Assembly: GCA_023391815.1 (NCBI GenBank)
Contig: JAEWAF010000097.1
Span: forward strand, 62,001 to 126,000
From: Pseudomonadota bacterium
GTDB lineage: Bacteria; Pseudomonadota; Gammaproteobacteria; Steroidobacterales; Steroidobacteraceae
Length of the DNA stretch: 64,000 nucleotides
Direction of reading: 5' to 3'
A program made the translations under genes and the position numbers. Of this stretch, positions 32,299 through 39,883 are shown piece by piece. How positions within the stretch are numbered: the first letter of the stretch is position 1; every line of letters starts with the position of its first letter. The notes under the pieces are model-generated. The model ran no database searches and was not told the origin of the DNA. It was given only the letters and a program-made list of their open reading frames with translations.

Positions 32299-33048
32299 AT
32301 GAGCAAGGGGAAAACGTCGTCGCTGCTTATTGCGGGCGCGCTTCTCGCGGGCTGCGGCGGCGACAACACGAGCTCAAACGTGAAACCGCCGGGTGCCGAG
32401 CCGGCGGCGCGAACCAGAGTGCTCGAGTCCGGCGCAAGCTTATTGCAAGAGAAGGTACCGCTCGGCGAGCTCAATGCGTATCTCGACGGATTTCATTTTT
32501 ACAGCGGCGACATGCAGTCGCAGATGGAAGCGCATCACTACTGCGGACACGTCAACGAGGATCTGATTCAGTGCGTGATCTTCGATGGCAACAAGGAGGA
32601 TGCGAAGTTGATGGGCGTCGAATACATCGTCAGCGGCTCGTTGTTCGCCGGCCTGCCTCCGGAAGAGAAGCATCTGTGGCACAGCCATGTCTACGAAGTG
32701 CGCTCGGGCTCATTGGTCGCGCCGGGGATTCCGGAGGTCGTCGAGCGCGAGCTGATGACCAAGCTGGCGGGCACTTACGGCAAGACCTGGCACACCTGGC
32801 ATACGGATCGACATGACCGACTCCCGCTCGGCGCGCCGATGCTCATGATGGGCTTCACCGCCGATGGGCAGGCCGACCCGCAAATGATCGCCAATCGAGA
32901 TCGGCGGCTGGGCGTGTCGAGCGCGGAGTTGCGTGAGCGCCGGGCGGATATTCCCTATCCACCGATCGACCCCGACGCCAATGCGTGGGCCCGGGGAATC
33001 GTGATGCAACTGCAACTCGAACGGCGCGCGGAGGGAACTCCGCCCTGA
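32299..33048 (+). CDS. DUF1264 lipoprotein
   Basis: 249 residues from ATG 32299 with GGGAGG eight bases upstream. Lipobox LLAGC gives a lipid-anchored periplasmic protein. The body, with YLDGFHFYSGDMQSQMEAHHY, the segment CVIFDGNKEDAKLMGVEYIV, and LWHSHVYEVRSG, is the DUF1264/oil-body-associated-protein pattern, also found in plants, and rich in His. Function is unknown; bacterial members are often induced by stationary phase or desiccation. Divergent from the PQQ dehydrogenase. Confidence 0.87.
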   Translation: MSKGKTSSLLIAGALLAGCGGDNTSSNVKPPGAEPAARTRVLESGASLLQEKVPLGELNAYLDGFHFYSGDMQSQMEAHHYCGHVNEDLIQCVIFDGNKEDAKLMGVEYIVSGSLFAGLPPEEKHLWHSHVYEVRSGSLVAPGIPEVVERELMTKLAGTYGKTWHTWHTDRHDRLPLGAPMLMMGFTADGQADPQMIANRDRRLGVSSAELRERRADIPYPPIDPDANAWARGIVMQLQLERRAEGTPP

Positions 33049-33058
33049 GTGCCGGGTT
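33034..33058 (+). promoter_or_regulatory. Possible ECF-type promoter of the basic protein gene
   Basis: GGAAC-N16-GGTT within the last codons of the DUF1264 gene, about 40 bases before the ATG at 33098. Weaker match than the others in the family. Confidence 0.25.
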
Positions 33059-33097
33059 GAATTCAGGGATGACAGGGGACTAACCACAGGAGGCATC

Positions 33098-33385
33098 ATG
33101 GCAACCAGGAAACGTGCAAAGAAAAAGCAATCGAGTCGCGGCTCGTCAGCCCGCGGCTCGTCAGCCCGAGGCAAATCGACGAAGAGAAAGTCGACGAAGA
33201 AGAAGTCCACGCGCAAGGCGGCGAAGCGCACGCTGATCGCGCCGCGCGGTGACAAGCGCTACGTGCGCCGGTCCAAGACGGGCCGCTTCAAGGAGAGTGA
33301 CGACGTGAGCGCGTCGCTGTCGAGAGATCGTCGCAAGCGAGCCAAGCGCAAGGCCAAGCCGGGGCAGGGCGATCGAGGCGATTGA
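33098..33385 (+). CDS. Lys/Arg/Ser-rich small basic protein
   Basis: 95 residues with AGGAGG before the ATG. The N-terminal half is a run of Lys, Arg, Ser and Thr (SSARGSSARGKSTKRK), built partly from a 15-base tandem repeat near 33137-33167, and resembles histone H1-like and AlgP-like C-terminal tails that bind DNA. The C-terminal half, with RYVRRSKTGRFKESDDVSAS and DRRKRAKRKAKPGQG, looks like a conserved small family of unknown function. Probably a nucleoid or RNA-associated stress protein. Followed by a strong hairpin at 33403-33435. Confidence 0.8.
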   Translation: MATRKRAKKKQSSRGSSARGSSARGKSTKRKSTKKKSTRKAAKRTLIAPRGDKRYVRRSKTGRFKESDDVSASLSRDRRKRAKRKAKPGQGDRGD

Positions 33386-33402
33386 TTCGGGTAAAGCGAA
33401 TC

Positions 33403-33435
33403 GAGCGGAAGCCAACCGAGGGTTGGCTTCCGCTC
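33403..33435. terminator. Perfect 15-bp hairpin between convergent genes
   Basis: A 15-base stem (GAGCGGAAGCCAACC and its exact complement) closed by a GAG loop, lying between the basic-protein gene and the convergent DUF4142 gene. No T-run follows on either strand, so it may act as a bidirectional stop or an RNA 3' stabiliser. Confidence 0.6.
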
Positions 33436-33451
33436 ATGGTTCTCGTCTCGC

Positions 33452-33967
33452 TCAGGTCTTCTTCGCCAGAGTCGCTTCCAACTGCTGCGCCTCGCTCAGG
33501 TGATGCTCCAGAGTCGGCAGAGTCTTCTTGGCGAATGAACGCAGATCGGGATCCAGCGTCGAGTCGTTGGCCGCGGTCTGGAACAGCTTCACCGCCGCTT
33601 CGTGATCCTTGACCATGCGTTGCATGAAGTCTCGGTTGAAGTCGGTGTCGGCGGTCTGATGCTGGTATTTCTCCATCACGCCTTTGTGCACCATGCTCGG
33701 TTCGGTCGGCACTTTCAGGTTCTTGGCCTGCGCCGTGGCCGTCAGCTCCTTGTTGGCTTTGGTGTGATCCGCGACCATCTGTTGGGAAAATGCTCGCACC
33801 TGGGCATTGCCGGATTTCTCGACCCCGAGCTTGCCCAGCGCGACCTCAGCCAGACCTGACTCGCCGGCCTTCTTGACGAAATCCTCGGCCGAGATCGTAT
33901 CGGCTCCGAATGACGCGGCACTCGCCGTGCCCAGCGCCGCCATCAGCAGCATGGTTGCAACTTTCAT
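33452..33967 (-). CDS. DUF4142 exported protein (copy 2)
   Basis: 171 residues from ATG 33967, with GAGGTGGG just upstream. Signal peptide ending around ASAASFGADT. DUF4142 four-helix pattern: EDFVKKAGESGLAEVALGKL, VRAFSQQMVADHTKANKEL, DFMQRMVKDHEAAVKLFQTAA and LPTLEHHLSEAQQLEA. Paralogue of the gene at 23887-24486. Function unknown; periplasmic. Convergent with the basic-protein gene across the hairpin at 33403-33435. Confidence 0.87.
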   Translation of the reverse strand: MKVATMLLMAALGTASAASFGADTISAEDFVKKAGESGLAEVALGKLGVEKSGNAQVRAFSQQMVADHTKANKELTATAQAKNLKVPTEPSMVHKGVMEKYQHQTADTDFNRDFMQRMVKDHEAAVKLFQTAANDSTLDPDLRSFAKKTLPTLEHHLSEAQQLEATLAKKT

Positions 33968-34109
33968 GACCCACCTCACTTATAACTTTTTCCAAACATG
34001 AGATATGACTCCCGACAGTCGGGCAATTCATAGCTTCGACAGGAAGCGAACGCGCCGTGACCGCGTCAGTTCCGGACGCAATCACGGCGCGCAAGCGAGG
34101 TGGAATGGC

Positions 34110-34574
34110 TCAAACGGGCCGGCTGTCGTCGACTTCACCGCGCCAGCCACCGCTTTCGCGGCCGCGCGACTCGATGAATTTCTTGAAATCCTGCACCGTA
34201 TTTTCGACACGCGCGCTGAAGATGCCGACGGCGTCACCGATGTTTTCTATCGCGCCCTCCGGCTCATATGCCATGACAAGACGCACGCGGGTGCTGTCCG
34301 CGCCCAACGGTTCGAAACGCACGGTGCCTGCATTGGGCGCGCCTGAAACGCTCTTCCACGAGATCCGTTTGTCGGGCTCCTGTTCGGTGATTTCCGCATC
34401 CCACTCCTTGTCCTTGCCCCAGATCTCCGCATGCCAGTGGACGTGAGTATCGTCGAGCTGACGAACTTCCTTCACTCCCGCCATGAAGCGCGGGAACTCT
34501 TCGAACTGAGTCCACTGGTTGTACACGGTGCGAATCGGGCAATTCACGTCAACGGTTTTTTCCACTCGTTCCAT
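34110..34574 (-). CDS. SRPBCC (polyketide cyclase/START-like) protein
   Basis: 154 residues with GAGGAG before the ATG. N-terminal ERVEKTVDVNCPIRTVYNQWTQFEEFPRFM, then HWHAEIWGKDKEWDAEITEQ and a long C-terminal helix (VENTVQDFKKFIESRG) form the START-like lipid or ligand-binding fold of Coq10/cyclase relatives. No signal peptide. Exact ligand unknown. Best candidate promoter of the GGAAC family (34607-34632) lies 33 bases upstream. Confidence 0.87.
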   Translation of the reverse strand: MERVEKTVDVNCPIRTVYNQWTQFEEFPRFMAGVKEVRQLDDTHVHWHAEIWGKDKEWDAEITEQEPDKRISWKSVSGAPNAGTVRFEPLGADSTRVRLVMAYEPEGAIENIGDAVGIFSARVENTVQDFKKFIESRGRESGGWRGEVDDSRPV

Positions 34575-34606
34575 AGCGTTCTCCTCGCGTTTGCCAACAC
34601 GCAGCG

Positions 34607-34632
34607 AACGCCATGCGCGAGCATCAAGTTCC
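34607..34632 (-). promoter_or_regulatory. ECF-type promoter of the SRPBCC gene
   Basis: Minus-strand GGAAC-N17-CGTT, an exact match to the EcfG-like general-stress consensus. Transcription near 34600 leaves a leader of about 26 bases with GAGGAG at the right distance. Best member of the promoter family in the window; the responsible sigma factor is not encoded here. Confidence 0.55.
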
Positions 34633-34959
34633 TGGCGGCGGCCCGTCGCCGGGCGGCTGCAGTAATGGTTGCAATTGGATACGGCTGCGCTCGCAGTACT
34701 CGTCGAAAGCGCGGTCGCGTGAAAAACCCGTTGCGTCTGGAAGCACGGGACTGCTTTCGTAATTGGAACGAACGATGCGCAGGCGTGGCAGCAACCGTCG
34801 TGTCGCGCGCAAAGCCGAAATCGTTTTGACGTCCTCGCGTCTCAGCCAATCGAAATCGGTCACGGCCGAATCGTCCAGATCTTCCAGCCACCATTCAACG
34901 AGATAGACCAGGTTCTGAATGGTCTCGTCGATGACGAGGATGGGATCGCGGTAGTCCAT
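34624..34959 (-). CDS. Small hypothetical protein
   Basis: 111 residues from ATG 34959. N-terminal DYRDPILVIDETIQNLVYLVEWWLEDLDDS is acidic and helical; the middle has REDVKTISALRATRRLLPRLRIV; the C-terminus is Pro/Gly-rich. I recognise no family. Supported by a good sigma-70-like promoter (34989-35017) and codon pattern in the same strand as neighbours. Its 3' end overlaps the promoter of the SRPBCC gene. Soluble, with no signal peptide. Confidence 0.6.
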   Translation of the reverse strand: MDYRDPILVIDETIQNLVYLVEWWLEDLDDSAVTDFDWLRREDVKTISALRATRRLLPRLRIVRSNYESSPVLPDATGFSRDRAFDEYCERSRIQLQPLLQPPGDGPPPGT

Positions 34960-34988
34960 GGCGGGGAGAACGGCAGCTGGGAACTGTT

Positions 34989-35017
34989 GTTATATACAGG
35001 TACCCGAGCCAGTTCAA
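34989..35017 (-). promoter_or_regulatory. Sigma-70-like promoter
   Basis: Minus strand TTGAAC-N17-TATAAC, close to TTGACA-N17-TATAAT, with transcription expected near 34982 and the ATG of the small hypothetical gene at 34959. Confidence 0.55.
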
Positions 35018-35138
35018 TAGGCAGACTCGGAGGTTCGTCGCCGCCCGGCGTCGCTTGCCGACGACGTGTCCGGCCGCCTCCAGCCGGGCGGCAATGGCGA
35101 ATAGACCGGCGGGAAAATCGAGTACGGAGACCAATCGA

Positions 35139-35537
35139 ATGAGGACCTTCGGTAACACACTGCCAGTTCTTTCGGTCGCGACCTTGCTCGCAGCGGGAGC
35201 GGCCGACGCGACGGAAGTATTTCGAGCGCATTACGAAATTCGCGTCGCGAGCCAGGGCACCGACAACACGGTGCGCTCCACTTTCGAGACGCGGCCGGGC
35301 GAACGCTTCACGCTGGATCTGCCGCCCAACGTCGTGGCCATGTCGGTACGCCGGCTGAACGCGGAAAACTACGAACTACAAGTGACGGTGACGCCGACGA
35401 AGGCGGACAAAGCCCAAGGCAAGACGACCTTCAGCCACACTTATCAAGGCATTCTCGGTCGGCCGCTCGAGCTGAGAAACAGTAGCGACGGCGTCAATGT
35501 GGACGGCGCGATTTCGGTGGTAGTGCTGAATCATTAA
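35139..35537 (+). CDS. Small exported hypothetical protein
   Basis: 132 residues from ATG 35139, preceded by GGAGA. A signal peptide (LPVLSVATLLAAGAADA) leads a beta-rich mature part with FRAHYEIRVASQG, RFTLDLPPNVVAMSV and VTVTPTKADKAQGKTTF. No family recognised; secondary structure hints at a small beta-sandwich in the periplasm. An inverted repeat (GCCGCCCGG at 35040-35048 and CCGGGCGGC at 35084-35092) lies upstream and might fold in the leader. Confidence 0.7.
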   Translation: MRTFGNTLPVLSVATLLAAGAADATEVFRAHYEIRVASQGTDNTVRSTFETRPGERFTLDLPPNVVAMSVRRLNAENYELQVTVTPTKADKAQGKTTFSHTYQGILGRPLELRNSSDGVNVDGAISVVVLNH

Positions 35538-35610
35538 CCGGCCGTCGATATGAGATCGGTTTGAAGTATCAGCCGCAGGGTGTCGATGCGTGAGGGCAGC
35601 TGGCGCTGAA

Positions 35611-36351
35611 TCACGTCACGACGATGGGACGGTCGCGCGTGATGATCATTGTATGTTCGAACTGCGCGCCTCGGCTGCCGTCCGGGGTGCGCAGCGTCCA
35701 GCCGTCGGGAGCGGTCACCGCCGTTCTCGCTCGCGTCGTCAGGAACGGCTCGATCGTGATGACCCAGCCTTCCTTGAGCACAGTTCGATCCCGCGGCTGA
35801 AACGTATTCGGGACCTGGGGTTCTTCGTGAATGTAACGACCCACGCCGTGGCCGCATAGATTGCGCACGACTTTGAAACCGCATTGCTTCGCCCGACGCT
35901 CGACCGCGCGACCGATGTTGTGCATCGGAGCGCCTGCGGTTGCGTGTTCCATCGCGTCTTCCAGCGCCTGTCGGGTGGCTTTCAGCAGCTGCGAGGACTG
36001 AACGGAGACGGCGCCGACGGGAAAGCTCGCGCCGGTGTCGGCCCAGTAGCCGTCGAGCTCGGCGGAGACATCGATGTTGACCAGATCGCCTTCCCGCAGA
36101 ACGCGCTCGGACGACGGGATGCCATGCGCGATGTCGTCGTTGACGCTGATGCAGGTGGCGCCGGGAAATCCGTATGCCAGTTGCGGCGCCGAGCGGGCGC
36201 CATGACGATCCAGAATCTCTTTGCCGATCGCGTCCAGTTCCGCCGTGGTCACGCCGGCGGCCACACGAGCGCCCATCGCTTCCCGCGCTTCCGCCACGAT
36301 CGCGCCAATTCGCTGCAACCCTTCAATGTCGTGTCGGCCGTCGATGGACAT
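35611..36351 (-). CDS. map: Methionine aminopeptidase, type I
   Basis: 246 residues. Removes N-terminal Met from nascent proteins. Metal ligands are visible: NIDVSAELDGYWADTGASF (two Asp), CGHGVGRYIHEEP (His), ITIEPF (Glu) and QFEHTMIIT (Glu). Length matches short type Ia enzymes without an N-terminal zinc-finger extension. The gene is not next to rpsB/tsf, where the housekeeping copy normally sits, so it may be an additional copy. Upstream lies a small membrane protein gene on the same strand (23-base gap). Confidence 0.93.
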   Translation of the reverse strand: MSIDGRHDIEGLQRIGAIVAEAREAMGARVAAGVTTAELDAIGKEILDRHGARSAPQLAYGFPGATCISVNDDIAHGIPSSERVLREGDLVNIDVSAELDGYWADTGASFPVGAVSVQSSQLLKATRQALEDAMEHATAGAPMHNIGRAVERRAKQCGFKVVRNLCGHGVGRYIHEEPQVPNTFQPRDRTVLKEGWVITIEPFLTTRARTAVTAPDGWTLRTPDGSRGAQFEHTMIITRDRPIVVT

Positions 36352-36374
36352 GCGCTCGCACCTGAATCCGAAAG

Positions 36375-36794
36375 TCAGGAGCGTACTCCATCGCGAGCCG
36401 ATTTGCTCCTGATCAGGCCATAGGCACGACGCGTGACTTCCAACAACACCAGCGCCGCCGCGCCCACTTCGAGCAGGATGGTGGTATTCATCATCGAGCT
36501 GTGGGCCGAGAGCGGCGCGACCACATAGTGACCAAGGCTGTCCAGCCCGAGCGCCGCGTAGACCGCCAGTAACAATAGCCCGATCGATTCCTGCGCCCGG
36601 TATACCAGGGCCGCGCCGATACCGCCGACGACAGTCATCGCCAACCAGGCTACGTAGACGCCGCCGCGAGACCAGGAGGCGGGCAGCCCCGGGTAGTCAC
36701 GGAGAAATTCGGCGTTGTGTACAAAATGAATCAGGCTCGACGCCGCGTACAGGGCGAGCAATACAAACAAAAGACGGCGGTTGGAGCGGTCCAC
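36375..36794 (-). CDS. Small integral membrane protein
   Basis: 139 residues from GTG 36794; the frame extends to 36980 but the extra N-terminus is low-quality and lies in the control region. Four membrane helices: LLFVLLALYAASSLIHFVHN, VYVAWLAMTVVGGIGAALVY, IGLLLLAVYAALGLDSLGHY and TTILLEVGAAALVLLEV. The IHFVHNAEFL motif followed by YPGLPASW suggests a conserved but unnamed family. Function unknown. Confidence 0.72.
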   Translation of the reverse strand: MDRSNRRLLFVLLALYAASSLIHFVHNAEFLRDYPGLPASWSRGGVYVAWLAMTVVGGIGAALVYRAQESIGLLLLAVYAALGLDSLGHYVVAPLSAHSSMMNTTILLEVGAAALVLLEVTRRAYGLIRSKSARDGVRS

Positions 36795-36936
36795 AACTAT
36801 TTTCAGCGCCGGTGTCAGTAAACAAGTCGGTGTTTGTAACAACGTTCGCGCCCGGGGTAAAGCATTTAGCAAACATCCGGTGTATCGGCAGCAATGCGGC
36901 TTGAATCGGATCGTCGGTCGGCGTAGCGTCGGCCAA

Positions 36937-36952
36937 ACGTGATCATTCACGT
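36937..36952. promoter_or_regulatory. Palindromic site upstream of the protease
   Basis: ACGTGA-TCAT-TCACGT, a perfect 6-base inverted repeat with a 4-base spacer, about 90 bases before the protease ATG and 145 bases before the divergent membrane-protein gene. A likely operator in the 36795-37042 spacer, which otherwise contains nothing I can assign. Confidence 0.45.
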
Positions 36953-37042
36953 AGGAAGATCCGATGTGTTTCGGGCGCATCGTCGCCCCGACAACAACAA
37001 CGATCTGGCACCCCGTCGGAACCCAAACACGGAGTACGTTTC

Positions 37043-39826
37043 ATGAAAAGTCATGAGAGGTTGCGTCGGCCGCGATCCGGCGCCTCGCGCCTGGCCGCGC
37101 CAACGCTCGTTCTAACAGCCGCGGCGCTGGGATTTTCGCCGCTGATCGATGCCAAGCCGACCGCGGCCAATCTGGGCGGCGGACTTGAACAGATTGCACA
37201 GCCGGCCGCCGCCGCACGCCGAGCCGCGGTTTCCGAGCTTCAGTTGACTCATCCGATACAGTTCGATGATGCCGGCCGCGCGCTGGTGCGCATTTCACTC
37301 GATGGAAAAGTGCCGGCGGCGGCGGTGATACAAAGTTTGAAGAGCACGGCGGGCGTGGAAGTGACCGCCACGGACCTGACGTACCGTGCCGGCGTGGTCG
37401 AAGCCTATGTTCCCAGCGGTTCGTTGTTGAGCATCGCCGGCAAAAAAGGCGTGCTCGCGGTGGTGCCCTCGAGCCCGATGGTCACCAACGTCGGTGCCAC
37501 CGACAGCCAGGGCATCGTTCAACACCGCGTTGACAAGATTCCCGGCATCGATGGCGCGGGCATCACCGTTGGCGTGATGTCGGACAGCTACGATACCAAC
37601 GTCGCGCCGAACAGCGCGGCTGCGGATATCTCAACCGGTGACTTGCCCGGCGCGGGCAATCCATTCGGCAACACCGAGCCGGTGGTCGTGCTTCAGGACT
37701 GGCCGGCGGCGTCGGATGAAGGCCGCGCGATGCTGCAAATCGTGCATGACCTGGCACCGAAGGCGCGACTCGGCTTCGCGACCGCGAACGGCGGTGAAGT
37801 GAACTTCGCCAACAACATTCGCGCGCTCGCCGGCTTCCCCGGAGCGCCGAACGCGGTGCCCGGCTTCAAGGCGGACATCATCGTCGATGACATCATCTAT
37901 CTGGCGGAACCGTTCTTCCAGGACGGCATCGTCGCGCAGGCGGTCGATGAAGTCGCGGCGAAGGGCGTCTCGTACTTCTCCTCGGCGGGCAATCGTCCCT
38001 CGACTCAGGCGTACGACTCGAAGGTTCGCATCGTGCCGGGCAACTCGTCCTCGTGGGCCGGCACGAATCTCGACTTCAGCGGCGTCGATCCGGCGCTGTA
38101 CGCAGGCGGCTTTCATAACTTCGCCGGCGGCGGCAACGTCGATATCGCGCAGACCATCGCGTTCACCAACGGCAGCACCATCGTGTTCCAGTGGAACGAG
38201 CCGTACGATCCGGTGCCGCCGACGCCGGTGGGCGCGCCGATCGTTTCCGGCGTGAGCACGGTGCCCCCGGGCGGCACATCGACATTCACCTTCCCCGGCA
38301 CGGCGGGGCAGCTGGTGGAGATTTTCGTCGATGCCGACACCACCACCACCGGCACGCCGAATCCGGACCTGACCTTCACATTGATCGATCCGAACGGTCA
38401 GCAGATTCAGTTCGTCGATTCCACCACCAATCCGGAGTCGCTGATTCTCGAGCTGCCGCTGGCTGGCACGTACACGGTCGTGGTCGACAGCTTCGGGGCG
38501 GCTCAGTTCGGCGACTACTCGTATCGCGTGCAGCAGGTGGAAGTGGTCGAGCAAGTGCTGTCCGATTACAACTTGCTGTTCTTCCTCCCGAATGGAACGT
38601 TCATCGGCTCGTTCGCGGAGCAGAATCGCTTCACCAATCGACCGGTGGAAATCGGTCAGCTGCCGGGCGCCACGCTGCAAATGGTGATTGCGCGCGCCAA
38701 TACTCCCAACAGCAAGAACCGGAACGTCGCGGATCGCATTCGTTACGTCGGCTTCAGCGGCGTGAATCCGCAGGAGTATTTCAGCTATCTCGGGCCCGTG
38801 ACCTACGGTCACAACTCGGCGGAAGGTGCGATGGGTGTCGCCGCCTATGCGTTCTACGCGCCGTTCGTTCCGGAGGCGTTCACGTCGCCCGGACCGTCGA
38901 CGATCTATTTCGACAAGAACAACAAACGTTATCGCTCGCCGCAGATCCGTCAGAAGCCGGACATGGCCGCGATGGACGGGGCCAACACCACGTTCTTCAC
39001 CACGGACTCGATCGTCGATCCGGACACCTTCCCGAACTTCTTCGGCACCAGTGCGGCAGCTCCGCACGCGGCGGCCGTCGCGGCGCTGGTGCTCGACGCG
39101 GCAGGCGGTCCGGGCTCGGTCAAACCGGAGCGCATGCGCAAGATCCTGCAAGACAGCGCGTTCCGTCACGACCTCGATCCGTTCTTCTCGTCGGGCTTCG
39201 CGCTGTCGGGTGGCAGCCTGATCGCGATCAATGCGTCGGCCGATCAGAACTCCATCAGTCAGTTCGATCCCAACGTGTTCACGATCACGCAGCTCGGCTT
39301 GAGAAAACTGGCCAGCCTGTCGATCAACGGCAGCGGTGGCGACGTGACTCAGACGCCGAGAGGCATCGTGTTCGATGAGCGCAGCACACCGGCGCCCGCG
39401 CCGGGTCAACCGTTCGTGGTGGGGCGCACGGTAGGATTGAGTGCATCCGATGTCACGGCCACGCTGTCGCAGCCGGCCGATCCGCCGGGTGTCGCCGGTC
39501 AGTGGAAGCAGCTCGATCTGGCGTTCCGACCGGGCTCGTTCCGTAGCGGCGACTTGCTGTCGTTCGGCATCGATCGCGACGAAGCCGATGCCGCCGGGCC
39601 GAATGTCGCGGCCGGTGGTAACTCCGCCGACTTGTTGGGCGGCGGCGTGCTGATTCCGTCGGGTGAGGTCGTTCCGGGCGGCGCAAGCTTCTTCGGCACG
39701 TACGAAGGTGGCGGCGGCTTCCGTGGCGAGTTCTTCAACATCATCGGCAAGGGCTACAGCCCGCTCGACGGCTACGGCTTCGTCAACGCCGAAGCGGCGG
39801 TGAAGGCTGTGCGAAAGAAGAAGTAA
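37043..39826 (+). CDS. Exported subtilase/sedolisin-like serine protease with PPC domain
   Basis: 927 residues. Signal-like N-terminus (APTLVLTAAALGFSPLIDA). The catalytic domain starts near residue 155 and is split: GVMSDSYDTN (Asp about 180-184), SDEGRAMLQIVHDLAP (Glu about 226 where S8 proteases have the catalytic His), and the nucleophile Ser670 in FGTSAAAPHAAAVAAL. The Glu/Asp/Ser combination is that of sedolisin (S53)-like peptidases. A PPC (bacterial pre-peptidase C-terminal) domain is inserted at about 405-500 (GGTSTFTFPGTAGQLVEIFV). The last 150 residues are Gly-rich and beta-like. Secreted or periplasmic. Followed by a strong terminator. Confidence 0.88.
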   Translation: MKSHERLRRPRSGASRLAAPTLVLTAAALGFSPLIDAKPTAANLGGGLEQIAQPAAAARRAAVSELQLTHPIQFDDAGRALVRISLDGKVPAAAVIQSLKSTAGVEVTATDLTYRAGVVEAYVPSGSLLSIAGKKGVLAVVPSSPMVTNVGATDSQGIVQHRVDKIPGIDGAGITVGVMSDSYDTNVAPNSAAADISTGDLPGAGNPFGNTEPVVVLQDWPAASDEGRAMLQIVHDLAPKARLGFATANGGEVNFANNIRALAGFPGAPNAVPGFKADIIVDDIIYLAEPFFQDGIVAQAVDEVAAKGVSYFSSAGNRPSTQAYDSKVRIVPGNSSSWAGTNLDFSGVDPALYAGGFHNFAGGGNVDIAQTIAFTNGSTIVFQWNEPYDPVPPTPVGAPIVSGVSTVPPGGTSTFTFPGTAGQLVEIFVDADTTTTGTPNPDLTFTLIDPNGQQIQFVDSTTNPESLILELPLAGTYTVVVDSFGAAQFGDYSYRVQQVEVVEQVLSDYNLLFFLPNGTFIGSFAEQNRFTNRPVEIGQLPGATLQMVIARANTPNSKNRNVADRIRYVGFSGVNPQEYFSYLGPVTYGHNSAEGAMGVAAYAFYAPFVPEAFTSPGPSTIYFDKNNKRYRSPQIRQKPDMAAMDGANTTFFTTDSIVDPDTFPNFFGTSAAAPHAAAVAALVLDAAGGPGSVKPERMRKILQDSAFRHDLDPFFSSGFALSGGSLIAINASADQNSISQFDPNVFTITQLGLRKLASLSINGSGGDVTQTPRGIVFDERSTPAPAPGQPFVVGRTVGLSASDVTATLSQPADPPGVAGQWKQLDLAFRPGSFRSGDLLSFGIDRDEADAAGPNVAAGGNSADLLGGGVLIPSGEVVPGGASFFGTYEGGGGFRGEFFNIIGKGYSPLDGYGFVNAEAAVKAVRKKK

Positions 39827-39848
39827 TACGAGCTCGTTGAAAATCGAG

Positions 39849-39878
39849 GGGCCCGCGGCGTGAGTCGCGGGCCCTTTT
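39849..39878 (+). terminator. Rho-independent terminator of the protease gene
   Basis: GGGCCCGCG, an 8-base loop, CGCGGGCCC, then TTTTGTTTGTT. Lies 23 bases after the protease stop and six bases before the 3' end of the convergent metallo-hydrolase gene. Confidence 0.88.
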
Positions 39879-39883
39879 GTTTG

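Noticed and set aside
37631..39409. 592-codon frame opposite the protease
   Set aside because: Antisense shadow; the plus strand carries a complete signal peptide, catalytic motifs and terminator.
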